A stretch of DNA of 64,000 bases from Astrocystis sublimbata (lineage: Eukaryota; Ascomycota; Sordariomycetes; Xylariales; Xylariaceae), in the NCBI GenBank assembly GCA_022453515.1, contig JAJNNY010000067.1, positions 62,001 through 126,000 on the forward strand, read 5' to 3'. Under the pieces are notes generated by a model. That model did not search any database. It saw only the letters and a list, made by a program, of their open reading frames with translations, and was not told the DNA's origin. Numbering within the stretch: position 1 is the first letter of the stretch; every line of letters starts with the position of its first letter. Positions 23,949-35,184 of the stretch are shown here, in pieces. A program made the translations under genes and the position numbers.

Positions 23949-25063
23949 CTAGTAATCGTAAAATCCTTTGCCGCTCTTCTTTCCAAGCCAACCTGCGTTG
24001 ACCATCTTGGCCAGCAAGACGCTAGCACGGTATTTCGAATCACCCGTCTGCCGGTGTAAAACTCTCATGATGGACAGGCATGTGTCGAGTCCGATAAAGT
24101 CGGCCAGCTGCAGGGGCCCCATAGGGACATTGGTGCCATTCTTCATGATGGAATCAATGGCATCCCGATCGCCGACGTTGGTCTCCAAGCAGATGATGGC
24201 TTCATTGATGTATGGCATTAGGATACGGTTGGCGAGGAATCCAGGTGAATCAGCCGAGATGGAGGGGATCTTGCCCATGGACTCGCAAAAGGCCACGGCG
24301 GTTGCAAGGGTTTCGGCGCTCGTTTGTAGGCCGCTGATGATCTCGACACCCTTTTGGACAGGAACGGGGTTCATGAAATGAGTAGCTATTACACGGGAGC
24401 TTGCAGACGTATCTCTCGGGTTCTCTGTAGTGGCGGCGGCTATCTTGGTAATGGAAATGGACGACGTGTTTGTGGCCAGGATGGCATGCTTGGGGCAGAT
24501 GTCGGCAAGCTTTGCGAACAGTTCCAACTTGAGGTTGGGTTGTTCTGGCACGGCCTCGATGACAAAATCGACATCAGACAGCTTCTCAATCGAGGTTGTG
24601 CCCGTTAGCCTGGAGCGGGCCTCATCGGCCTCCTCCTGTGTGATGCGTGATTTAGACACATCTTTTGCCAAGAGCTTGTCTACAAGCGACTTAGTAGGTA
24701 TTCTAGGGGTAGAGGTCGACTGACTATGGTGAGGTGTATGGTCACTATAGTGTATACGGACCTGCAAACGCCAGTCCTCTCGACAACGAAGACTCTTGGG
24801 AGTCTACCAGTGTTACAGGCACACCGGCTCTCTGAGCAGCTACCAGGGCGATACCCAAGCCCTGTGTGGTCCGGTGAGAAGATTGTCCATGTTGTTCATG
24901 TTCATGTTGTTTTCATTTTCACATGCCAGGTACATACCATTTGTCCAGCGCCGACAACGCCCAAGCGCTTCACCTCGGCGGCATTTCTCGCAGGGCTGGA
25001 GCTGAATTGGCGGAAGGGCGTGGCGAGCTGTAAAGCCCGTGTTCTCGCAAATAGACTCGCCAT
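23949..25063 (-). CDS. Mitochondrial L-3-hydroxyacyl-CoA dehydrogenase, short-chain or 3-hydroxybutyryl type
   Basis: Three exons on the minus strand (25063-24938, 24861-24762, 24679-23949) give 318 residues. Introns are 76 and 82 nt; the second has a TACTAAG branch sequence and a TTGTAG acceptor. The N-terminus is Arg/Ser-rich with an FRQFSSSPAR segment, typical of a mitochondrial presequence. The NAD-binding loop GAGQMG is at residues 38-43 and is interrupted by the first intron. The catalytic pair is His 176 in THFMNPVPV and Glu 188 in VEIISG. The C-terminal domain contains DSPGFLANRI, GPLQLADFIGLD and GKKSGKGFYDY. The family oxidises 3-hydroxyacyl-CoA with NAD+ in beta-oxidation and short-chain or branched-chain catabolism. 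The length is normal. A CCTCGG core lies 105 bases upstream of the ATG. Confidence 0.93.
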
Positions 25064-25167
25064 CTTCTCGATTGTGAGTGTTATGTGTTATTATGAGTTA
25101 TGTGGTGTGTGGTGTGTAAGTGATGATGATGAGTATGGCAGAGCCAGCCCGCATTCAGACCGGATAG

Positions 25168-25173
25168 CCTCGG
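25168..25173. promoter_or_regulatory. CCTCGG core, FarA/FarB-type site
   Basis: CCTCGG lies 105 bases upstream of the dehydrogenase ATG. In Aspergillus, FarA and FarB recognise a CCGAGG/CCTCGG core upstream of beta-oxidation genes. A CTF1/FAR-type regulator is encoded next door. A six-base match can occur by chance. Confidence 0.45.
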
Positions 25174-25398
25174 TGGTCGGCTAAAAGTGGGTCTCGTGAC
25201 AGAAGCGGGCAGTTGGCGTGCACGGTCCACATTCCAAGCCAGGAGCCCCAGCAAGCCCCTTGCCTAGGCCTGTAGTACCAGTAATAGCTGACCAATGCCA
25301 GGCCCACTCATACCACCATATAGCAGACAACTATTTTTCGGATTGCGTGCCAGGCTCGCCAGGTCGCGTTCTGGCAATCAATTAAACTCCGGCCTGTC

Positions 25399-25424
25399 TT
25401 GGCGCCAAACCGCGTCAGACGCGT
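25399..25424. promoter_or_regulatory. E2F-like palindrome and MluI cell-cycle box before TOF1
   Basis: TTGGCGCCAAA (25399-25409) is a perfect palindrome of the E2F type. ACGCGT (25419-25424) is the core bound by MBF-type regulators that drive G1/S genes in yeasts. Both lie 164-189 bases upstream of the TOF1 ATG, a usual distance for a replication gene. Confidence 0.5.
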
Positions 25425-25466
25425 CGGAAACTGAGATGGCATTCCATCCTCCAACCTGCATGGTAC

Positions 25467-25483
25467 GTACCTAGCCTAGGTAC
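25467..25483. repeat. 17-base inverted repeat GTACCTAG-C-CTAGGTAC
   Basis: Two perfect 8-base arms flank one base in the shared promoter. Related TACCTAGGTA-like palindromes occur elsewhere in non-coding parts of this window, for example 45912-45923. Confidence 0.75.
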
Positions 25484-25587
25484 CCAAATTGCTGGTTAGA
25501 CAATAAACAACACACAAAGTCAATGCGTCTCAGCAACTGACCTGTTGCCACAAATCGCCAGCAAGGCACCGGGTCTACCATCGCGAA

Positions 25588-28500
25588 ATGGAGGCACAAG
25601 ACGGAGCAACATCAGACATCGTCCACCCCGAAGTCCTCGCCCACATCACCAGTCTTGTCTCAGCTGTACGTTGCCTACCCTACCTAGTACCCCGCCAGCA
25701 TGCCATATCACCGCTGACCTAGCAGCTCGGTGGTTTCTCCGCCGACGACGACGATGAGGGCCGCTACGTGCTCGGAGACTCGGCCCTCGAGGTCTTGCGC
25801 GACATCAAGAAATGGCTCCGCTTCTACGACGAGAAAACGAACCGCATGGACGTTGCGCGATGCCTGTCCGAGGCGAATGTCATCGAGGGCGACCTCCTGC
25901 ACATACTCGCCACATGGCCCGAGGCTGCCACCGACAACAAGACCAAGGCCCGAGCCGCGCTCGCCTGCATCGAGATCATGGTGCCCCTGACCTGGCCGCT
26001 GGAGCGAGACCTCGAGCAGATGACCATCAACCACCACCGACACCTCCCCGTGCTTCAGCTGGCCCAGGTCGGCTACAAGCGAGCCGTCATAAACTACGAT
26101 GCCGCCCAGATACTACACACTGCCGTTCGCGTTGCCTTGCCTTCCATGGCCCTGTCGAGGGGAGATCGAAGTGCTCGCGACGATGGCATAATAAAGCTCG
26201 TCCTTCTGCTCATCCGAAATATCGCCGCTATATCTCCCCCGGCCGGTGTAAAATACGACGGCGACGAATCACAGATCTCCCGCTCCGCCCTGATCGATGC
26301 CTTTTCCTTCCAAGATATACTCCTCACCATCCTGACGATCGCATCCAACGTGGGCGAAGACTTCAACCACGAAGGCGTGATACTGATGGAGATCATATTC
26401 CATCTAGTGAAGCGCGTTGACATAACCAAGTTGTTCATGGACGACAAGCAACTAAGCAAGACGAAAGCGAACGAGCTCACAGCCATGATGAGTAAAGAAG
26501 CAGCGATGCATAGACCATACAACCGCAAGGCCCCATCGCGGCATAATCGATGGGGAACTATGATCTGGGTCGATCGTGGCGATGGCAAAATGTCTACCGT
26601 CACTGGACAGGATGCACTGTTCGATGCCACCACCCGACAACAGAAGATAGACAATAGCAAAACCTTCCGACCTCCAAAGCGACCAACAAAAGACGAGATG
26701 GAACCCAAGGACCTCGGCTCTCCCGTGGTACTCAACACCAGAGCCCGGCAACAACTGAAAGGTTTCGTCGAGGAGTTCCTGGACTCTGGTTTCAATCCCC
26801 TCTTTCTACATATGCGAAAGAAGCTGGACGAAAACCATGACTATATCTTCGAGTACCATTCGCGACAGTTCTTCTACCTTGTTGCCTGGTTTTTAGAGGC
26901 AGAGAGAGTCAGGAAAAAGGCGAACAAAGCCCAGAGTTCGACAGGTCCTGTTGACGTAGGGAGTTTCAACTTGGTAGCTGCTGTGCTCAATCAGGAAATG
27001 TTCATCACCTTAAACCGGGCTATGGGCAATGCATTGGAAAACAAGCGCTGGCAAGAGCTGTGTTCTACAATGCGATGTTTCACTCAAATCCTCTTGACCG
27101 TCCAAGAGATGCTCGACTCTGGCCAAGAAGAGGATGAAGAGATCGCCGAAAACATACTGAGTCGTATATTCTACGAGGAGGAGACACATGATCGAGTGGC
27201 CAACATTGCCAAATGTTACAAAGATCAGGGCTTTGAGTACCTCGATGCCTGCACAGAGCTCACACACACCTACCTTCGGGTACTGGAAGCGTACTCGAAG
27301 CAGAATGTGGACATGCAAGTTCGGTCACGCCGCAGAGTACGGAAAAAGAAAAAGGCAGCAAAAACCAACGGAGAAAACGAGGACATCCCCATTGCGGAAC
27401 CCGACGAATCGGAAAACGACGACGCGGCCGCAGAACAAACGTCGCGAGAACGCAAGTTTGATTTCAAGCGATTCACCCATCGCTTCATTCCCCAAGGCGT
27501 TGTTGACACATTCGTCGCATTTACGAAGTACTACCAAGACCTGAACGAAGCACAATTGAAGCGGGCGCACCGCTATTTCTATCGGGTAGCCTTCAAACAA
27601 GAAATGAGCGTGATGCTGTTCCGCGTCGACATCATTCAATTGTTCTACAGCATGATCAAAGGCCAGGAGCCACTAGACAGCAATAGCAGCACGTTCAAAG
27701 AATGGGAGGAGCTGGTGAAGCAGATACTACGGAAATGTATTCGCAAGATCGAAGAGCGGCCGCAGCTCATCATCGAGCTGCTATTTTCCAAGATCGCTGC
27801 GACAGCGAACTATCTAGAGTTTGGCTTCGAGAAACAAACACTCTCGGCGACCCAATCCAAACCGGGCGCGGAGCTTGAGTTCCGGCACATTGTGGAAAGA
27901 GACCAGCAGATCGCAATTGCAGTCGGTGCCTTGCTTGACAAGAACCTAGCGCATCATGTCAAATGGGTCAAGGACCAACTGTCGAACGCGATCGAGGAGA
28001 GAAAGGCTTGGGAGGCAGCGGAGAAGGCTATATCGTCAGTTGAAACATCGGAAGCGGCAGAACAGCCTCAAGATGGCGCAGCCAAAGAGCCGCCGCTGGT
28101 CTGTAAGTTTGTTGATCATTTCCAGGGCTATTGCATATACTAACAGCAAGGTTTAGCCGTACGACCTGATGACGATGCACGTCGCACAGCCATGTTCAAG
28201 AACTCCCATCTGAGACTTCTCATGCGCTTGGTCGGATTTGAGCGGCTCGCTCCTACACTCGACGAGAGCCCCGAATCGTCATGGATAGTTCCGGCGCCCT
28301 TGACGTCGGAACAGCTACAAGACTCACTTGATTTAATAAACAAGGCGGAGTTCGACCCGCCTATTTTTGAAGACGGCAAACTAGCACAAGATCAGCTGAG
28401 ACGCAAAACAGCCCCCAGAAAGAAAGCCGTCTTTGACGATGATGACGGAGGCATCGATGATGATGATGACGACATTTTGTTTCCCGCTGGGGGGCCGACA

Positions 28501-29157
28501 AATTGGAAGGCGGCAGATGGGCACCTCGACAAACCCAAAAAGACGCGACGTCGCCGCCGCCGCAGCGACGCTGACCCTCCGACGGACGAGCAGCTTGAGG
28601 AGAAGGAGCGCGCACGTCGGGAGAAAGAACTAGCAAAGGCGAAACGCTTCAAGAGTGAGCTCTTCGTCCACGCGAGTGACGACGAGTCCGACGACGACGA
28701 AGGGCGTTGGGCGGAATTCTACGCCAACGAGGAGCGGATACGGCAGAAGCAAAAGACTGTTGCGCTCACCGTCGCCAAAAACGTCGATCCTGCTTCACCT
28801 ACAGCAAAGGAAAAGAGAAAGGCTGTGTCACTAGACTCAGACGACAGTGACAACGATGATGATTTGGTAATGACTCAAGATTCGGCCCTCAAGATGGCGA
28901 ATAAGACAGGTTCCCAGGAGGATGAGGACGATGCGATGGCGTCGGATGATACAACGCCGTCGCATGCCGGCCCGGCGTCAAGTAGCAAGCGAAGGCGCTT
29001 GTCGAAGGAAGCGAGCCCATCAGCAGCGCCTCCCGTCAATGCGGACGCTGATCAGATCATGGAAGACGCCGACGAGGATGATATTCCTGCAGCGCGGCCA
29101 ACTCAGCGGCGACCGCGAAAGGCAGGGTTCCTCATGGACAGCAGTGATGAAGAGTAA
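25588..29157 (+). CDS. TOF1: Tof1/Swi1/Timeless replication fork protection protein
   Basis: Three exons (25588-25665, 25726-28102, 28157-29157) give 1151 residues. Introns are 60 and 54 nt with GTACGT and GTAAGT donors and CTGAC/CTAAC branch sequences. The first exon encodes 26 residues starting [19 protein letters not shown]; it joins [20 protein letters not shown], which is the expected Timeless N-terminus. The Timeless domain follows ([38 protein letters not shown]). A conserved middle region lies near residue 400 ([20 protein letters not shown]). The C-terminal third is acidic and Lys-rich with DDDDD and [10 protein letters not shown] runs and ends MDSSDEE. Family knowledge: with Csm3/Swi3 it forms the fork protection complex, travels with the replisome and supports S-phase checkpoint signalling and fork pausing. 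The length matches fungal orthologues. Confidence 0.95.
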
Positions 29158-30196
29158 TTAAGTATAATGAACCGAATGGTTGGGAAATGAGCGATGCATA
29201 TCGGATTGGCGTCTTTTGTCGTGTTGTTGCATCATGTCATCCATAGTATGGGTTTGGCGCTTTTTGGCTTGACCACACACGTTACATAGTAATTACGTAC
29301 CTAGTGAATCTATTGGAGCCTTTAACGTTCACGACATCCAAAACTTTCTAAATCGAAAATGCGTCATTCGGAGATTTATTAGCTCCCTAACCTCGTGTCA
29401 CGTCACACACGTCACTGTTTCGCGACGGTCTACATCAGGTCCCTTCGTCCCTTCGTGCTTGTGCCGTAATTCTTACCCCTCCTCCTAGGGATGTCAAAGC
29501 ACAATGGCGCTGTTTGATTTTGTGGATTCGGTGTCGAAACAAGCTCATGGCGGGAAGATTTAAGCAATAGTCTTGGCAACCCTCGGTTGTGTGTTTACGC
29601 CTTGGCAATCCATAGGTGTGCCAGTTGTCAAAAAGTTCAGCTGGTGTTTGAACGGGAAACTCGATTGAGGCAACTGGTGTTGCGGGTTCTGTGTGCGGAA
29701 TGTGCGGAAACGAGCGGAGGAGACACCATACCATAAATATCCTCGAGGTCTGTATGGTAATACTGCATCGAACCCAGATAATATCAACTCGACGTCAATC
29801 TAGATCCGTGGAAATATGTGTATAATCATACGGTTACGTGTGTGTGTGTTTTCATGCTTCGTGACAGCGTGACCAGGTAGTCGAGGTAAGTAATGCAGTG
29901 CTTTGATTTGCATGTTAAAGCGGCCTGGGTATGGGCCAGCCGAGCAAGGTACTTCAATCAACAAATCTTTGGGTCTGCCGATGCATCTGGCGCCTTTTGG
30001 ATCTTGATCCGAAAGGGACTTGTCGGGCCCGAGTAAGACGTGTATATGTAAGTAGGCGAGGAGGTAGGTAAATGGAAAGGCAATTCGACGCGGTCGGGTG
30101 CCCTGCCGGCCGGCTTCTGGTTTAGTGGTATTCAGGGGTGGTTGTTTCGTCGGCATGGTTAAAGTTGCCCTCTCTCATTTTGTTGTCACGGGCCCT

Positions 30197-30224
30197 GCGT
30201 CTTGCGTCTTGCGTCTTGCGTCTT
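30197..30224. repeat. Four GCGTCTT tandem units
   Basis: GCGTCTT is repeated four times without interruption in non-coding DNA. Confidence 0.85.
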
Positions 30225-31211
30225 GCCGCGGAATCATTCAATGCCACGCAAGATGCCGTGCACGAGCCATGGATAGATAGAAATAGAAAAGACTAATCTC
30301 AAAAGCTTACTTAATACCGATTTTAAGTATAGATAATAATGATAATAATCCCTCCGACGACACGTTGGCTTCTCGGATGTAATTCAATGGCCTTGGTCCG
30401 AAATCAGCTTCATGTGTGCTGTTGTGTTGTGTTGCGTATTGACTTACAGCACACGTATAGTTAAGGATGCTTAGGTTGTGGTCCTGTTGCCGGCGGACGG
30501 GCTCAAACCCGAAGGAGTCGTCGATCAGGCTTGTTTGAGCCGGGCGGGTAACCACGTCCAAATTGGACGAGGATGAGACACTGCCAAGAGCCGCATTCGT
30601 TGTTGTACAGCAAGGGCAAAGTCCCTACGGAATCCTAGCCTTAACCTGAGCTATTGATTGCGACGTCAGAGTTTCTCGAGCGCAACAGCCTGCGTTGTTC
30701 CTGAGTTAAGGGTTACATTTCCAGTGTGAAATCAGGAATTCAACTCAAAGCATTTACTGTAGTAGTAGTTGACGTAACTCTTGCGATAGGGCGAAACAGT
30801 CGCGTCTCCGATCTCATACAGAGAGACAAATGAAATAGTCGCGATCACGATCGCGATCTCTTGCTCGGCGATCTACTCGGATTTCTTGACTTTTGCAGAA
30901 GTGCCCTCCCTGCCTGCAAAACATAGCAATCCAGGATGACATCTCCAATGGCGATGGCCCCCCGGCCTCCTCCCCACAAATCTCGGGGCTGGCAAGTGCC
31001 GAACTGTTTGGTAGGGTGTTTTACTCGCGCGTTTCAGCCCAGTCTTCCAACAGTAGCCCGTCGGAGGCTACTGCAACTCCCACCGGTGCTCCCGCCCAAG
31101 GGCCAACGGTCCCAGTCTATCAATAAGCATGGCTGAGATCTGAGAAATCTGGTGAGAGCATTGTGAGAGCATTTCCATGTTCATGACCGCCAAACAGTGT
31201 CGGATATGCTG

Positions 31212-31233
31212 CCCCCCCCCCCCCCCCCCCCCC
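31212..31233. repeat. Poly(C) tract of 22 bases
   Basis: An uninterrupted run of 22 C (22 G on the minus strand) lies about 660 bases before the P450 ATG. Such runs can form quadruplex structures on the G strand and are unstable in replication and sequencing, so the exact length is uncertain. Confidence 0.85.
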
Positions 31234-31889
31234 AAACATCAAACAGCCCTTTCCGGGGCTGTATGGACCCGACCGCCCAGCTGAACCCGCCCGTCGGCTC
31301 GCGGTAAGTACCGGTATTACGCCTGTTTACGCATAGGCGTGGATGATTATTTCTGTAGCTGTACCTAGGCCTTGGGCGTTGGGAAGCGCTGGGAGCCTCG
31401 TTTCCCCAGGATCGCCCGGCTGCCAGGGGCCCTGATTTACCGTAGGTTTGCACGACGCGCTCCCTGTTCTGTAACTCGGATCGTCGTGAGAAAGTGTAGT
31501 GTTTCCCTTTTTATTCTGTTCGGTCCCTCCAACTCTATGTTCTTGTATTGTCACTATTCATTCTTCGGTGCTAGTCTACGCAAACACCTTATCACGTTTT
31601 ACTTGTCAGCGATTCTCTAGTTTTGGATTTACCAGTCAAACAATACCTACCTATTATCTCTCTCTACACCTCGTCCCAACAAACACCTCGAAAATTATAA
31701 GCGAAAACGGTAGTTGTGGGGTATTCGATGCGCCCTCCATTACGGTGATCTATTGGGAAAAGAAAGGTTGGGGTTGTGTGTTATCGGGCGAATTGGTTGA
31801 AAAGTCCTTGAGTTGATACTGGTGGATTTTCTCATTACGGCTTACAATTATCGCTACATCATTAATCTCATCGACGACTTCGTTCAATC

Positions 31890-33766
31890 ATGGACGCCAT
31901 GCAGGCCCAAAATCTCAATGCCACCGGCGCCACAGTTGGTCTCACACAACAGACACAGACCAGTGGCCGCATAATATACTATGCCACGATCGGTGCTGTT
32001 CTCTTATGCGCCTGGATATTCTTCACGCCAAAGCGGAAATCCGATGTCTCCGCACCGTTTTACGAGGTCTCGAGGATGAAGTGGATGCTGAATGCGGATA
32101 CCTTGATAAGGGACAGCTACAACAAGTTCCGCGACACGGTATACCAGATCAATTCAACAGAAGGTGTACGAACAATAATACCACCAGCACTTGTTGGCGA
32201 ACTGAAGGGATTGCCAGAGGAGGTTCTGAGCGCCAAGACGGCCGTGAGCGAGGCCATGTTGAGCGATTACACACAATTGTCCGCGGATGCGCACTCGGAT
32301 ATTCTTACTTTTCTTTTGAAAACCAAAGCGACGCAAAACCTGCAGCGCATGACATCAGTTCTCAAGGAGGAACTGCAATTCATTCTGGCTTCAGAGTTCC
32401 CAGCTTGCGACGACTGGACGCCGTTCAAGATCCAACCATTCATGATCCGGGCGGTCTCTCGATTGAGCGGGCGCGCATTTGTGGGAAGCGCATTGAGTCG
32501 ATCGGAGGAGTGGATGGACGTCAGCGTCAACTTTGCCATCACAGCCTTCATCGCCGTGACGAAACTTCAGTTCTTCCCCCCTTGGATGCGCCCGGCGGCG
32601 CAATACCTCGTCTCGGAGCTTAGGACAATCAAGAAGGACCTCGCCAAGGCACAGGCTATGCTGGAGCCTCTGATCGAAGAACGACTTGCCGATGCGGAGA
32701 ATATGCAGGGCGCGGACAAGCCTGATGATTTCATGCAGTGGTTTTCTGATGCGCTCCCGGAGGAGGAGAAGCGGGATTTCTTCATACAAACAAAGATGCA
32801 ACTTCTGCTCAGCGCATCCTCGATTCACACCACCAGCAATCTCTCCACCGATTGTATATAGTAAGTGGTCTTTGCAACAGCTGACAAACCTGATCGATAA
32901 CTGACTGAGCTTTGTAGCGATCTCGCTGTGCATCAGGAAATGCAGGAAATCCTACGAGAGGAGGCCATTGAGGTTTTCGAGAGCGAACAGGGTGCTTGGG
33001 AGCGGAAAGACAGCATAGCAAAACTAAAGAAGATGGACAGCTTCATCAAAGAATCGCAACGGCTGTCCGGCAACGTCAGTAAGTGAATACCCCGAGCACC
33101 GAGGACGACACCAGATCAGAGCTGACCGAACAACCCATAGCCTCTTTCATCCGCAAAGTCATGAAGCCAATCGACTTATCAGATGGCACACACCTTCCAT
33201 CCGGAACCAACGTCTTAACACCCTTGGCGGGAATGTCGCTCGATGAGCGGTACTTCCCCGATCCCGAAGTCTTCGACGGCTTGCGATTCTGGAAGCTACG
33301 ACAGCTACAGCAATCACCGACCCCAACACGATCATCATCACCCACTCCTTCCAGACCCTCTGCTTTATCTATAGATTCCACCTCTTCGTTCTCGTCAACA
33401 TCGTCAGAATCATCAACATCAACGACTGATTCCATTTCATCGGTATCATCAGCATCATCAGCATCAACAACACCATCATCCTCTCCTTCCGTCCGCTCGA
33501 CATCCTCCACCAACAGTAACAGCCGGGGCAAGTACCAATTCACCAGCATCGGAAACGCGAACCAGAATTTTGGCCTCGGCAAGCACGCGTGTCCGGGGCG
33601 CTTCTTCGCCGCGCAGGAGATCAAGATCATACTAGCGCACCTGCTACTCAACTACGAGATCAAGCTACGTGACGGCGAAGACCGCCCGAAGCCGATGGTC
33701 TTCATGATGACCAAGAGCCCGAGCCAGACGGCCGAGGTCCTGTTCCGGCGACGACAAACGTCGTAA
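31890..33766 (+). CDS. Cytochrome P450 with a serine-rich insertion before the heme loop
   Basis: Three exons (31890-32860, 32918-33078, 33141-33766) give 585 residues. Introns are 57 and 62 nt with GTAAGT donors. An N-terminal membrane anchor lies at about residues 27-44 ([16 protein letters not shown]). The I-helix segment is [10 protein letters not shown] near 310-320, as in ent-kaurene-oxidase-like fungal P450s, which lack the usual AGxDT form. ExxR is ESQR at 369-372. The PERF-region equivalent is [13 protein letters not shown] (419-431). The heme loop is [10 protein letters not shown] with Cys 528. Between the last two blocks, residues about 434-505 are nearly all Ser/Thr/Pro; the usual spacing is much shorter. 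Family knowledge: NADPH-dependent monooxygenase on the ER, often in secondary metabolism. The substrate is unknown, and no obvious biosynthetic partner lies beside it. Confidence 0.92.
33308..33523 (+). repeat. TCA/TCC-rich low-complexity coding segment inside the P450
   Basis: Imperfect TCA, TCC and ACA triplets encode a Ser/Thr/Pro stretch (residues about 434-505). It stays in frame over the whole length. Triplet expansion is the likely origin. Confidence 0.8.
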
Positions 33767-35184
33767 AAAAAGCAGCGGCGACTGCTGCCATCTATCAACC
33801 TATTCGTTCATACGCATATGCATTTTTCCTTCTTTGTCAATATCAATATCACTTAATTACAGCTCTATAGACTACTTGCTACGCAGGGTATGAGGTACAG
33901 GGACCACGAAACGAAGGAAATGGGAACATGGGCGTTATTTATCTGCATACATTGCTATGCTATCCACTTGCTCAGGGGCCCGGAGCCTACCTACCGGGTC
34001 GAGATACGCAAACCAAAATGTTTTTGCTTACTTATTATGCATATTGCATATGTCTGGGACAAAAAGGCGTTCGTCATGGCCCGCCATCATTTTTGGAAGG
34101 GACCAAATTACAAGCTCAGTTTATACCAACTTGCTTATACACATTGATTAAATGTGGCAAAATAGAAGAAATATATCCATATTACACTATACAAACATTG
34201 ATGCAAGCACTGTACTTGATATCATTCACCGATATAACTATAATGTATCTTCTCGATCTTACAAGCGCGATATAGCAGGCTGAATGTACTGGCCATCAAG
34301 TCGCATGTGCGTAACAACACAAAAGTCAAGGTGCACGTATGGAAAAGGAAGGAACCGTAGCTCCATGATCTGACGCGAATCGAGGGTATCTCTTAAATAA
34401 TGGCGACTATCTCAGATGCTCTGCATATATGATCTGCAAGGCCAGAACTCCAACGCTTGCTTGCTTGCTTGTTTGCTTATTCCCATCAATCAAAAATAAA
34501 CAACTTGCTAGTTCATCATCATTGCCGTCATCATCGCTGACAAAACACCAAATACGTCATACCTTCGTAAAAATCAATCCTCCTCCTTCGTTTACATGCC
34601 CAGCATCCGAAGCATATACAACCAAACCAAACAAGACATTCCGCTTCCAGAGCCCTCCTATCGTGTATGTATGTTTCAAGTAATTAAGTCCATCGTCCGA
34701 GCGCGGGTAATACGAAAGTAAAAATAGAGAAGAAAAAAAGAGTGTGAACTCCAAATAGTTCGAGATGGTAGCCAGCTGGCGCGGGGTTGTGGCGACAGAA
34801 AACCCCGCCGGTAAGTGGAAGAAGGAAAAGGTTTGCATGCGTCCATGTGAAAAGAAGATGGACGAATTGAGAACAGAGTCTCGAGTTTCAATGTAGCGCA
34901 TATATACGGCTGATTGGCGCGCACTGATAACGCAACTTTTTCAAATCTGTGTGTGGGTGTGGTATATGCGTATTATGTTGGGCTTGCGCCCGTGTAAATC
35001 TTGAGGATTTTTATAAACCGTTTATGATGCCGAAGTTTTTATCGTCAATTCAAAGAAATGGGATGCATGTTTTCAAACATGCATGAATATTAGAGTTCGG
35101 TATGTTGATCAGGTTGTGGAAATGATAGGCGTTGTTGAGTATTTGTGATAGTGAAAGTGTGTCGGATATGCTTATGAGCCGTGA
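33767..35184. other. Convergent intergenic 1.4 kb
   Basis: This contains the 3' sides of the P450 and methyltransferase genes. AT-rich, with no recognisable gene. Confidence 0.6.

Larger units (their letters stand above)
25064..25587. promoter_or_regulatory. Shared promoter of hydroxyacyl-CoA dehydrogenase and TOF1
   Basis: The 524-base interval lies between two head-to-head start codons. It holds a CCTCGG core near the dehydrogenase and an E2F-like palindrome plus an ACGCGT box near TOF1. A 17-base inverted repeat lies between the boxes and TOF1. A five-codon upstream frame (ATG 25523 to TGA 25540) may be in the TOF1 leader. Confidence 0.6.
29158..31889. other. Intergenic 2.7 kb with simple repeats
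   Basis: This is the 3' side of TOF1 and the upstream region of the P450 gene. No credible gene is seen. It contains a 7-nt tandem repeat (30197-30224), a 9-base inverted repeat (30500-30508 with 30533-30541, GGCTCAAAC/GTTTGAGCC) and a pure C run (31212-31233). Confidence 0.6.

Noticed and set aside
28103..28143. TOF1 ending at 28143 and a separate gene starting at 28192
   Set aside because: A standard GTAAGT...TTTAG intron joins the two frames and gives the expected continuous TOF1 protein.
30500..30541. Hairpin as a terminator or RNA gene
   Set aside because: The 9-base arms are short with a 24-base loop, and no T run or known RNA signature is present.
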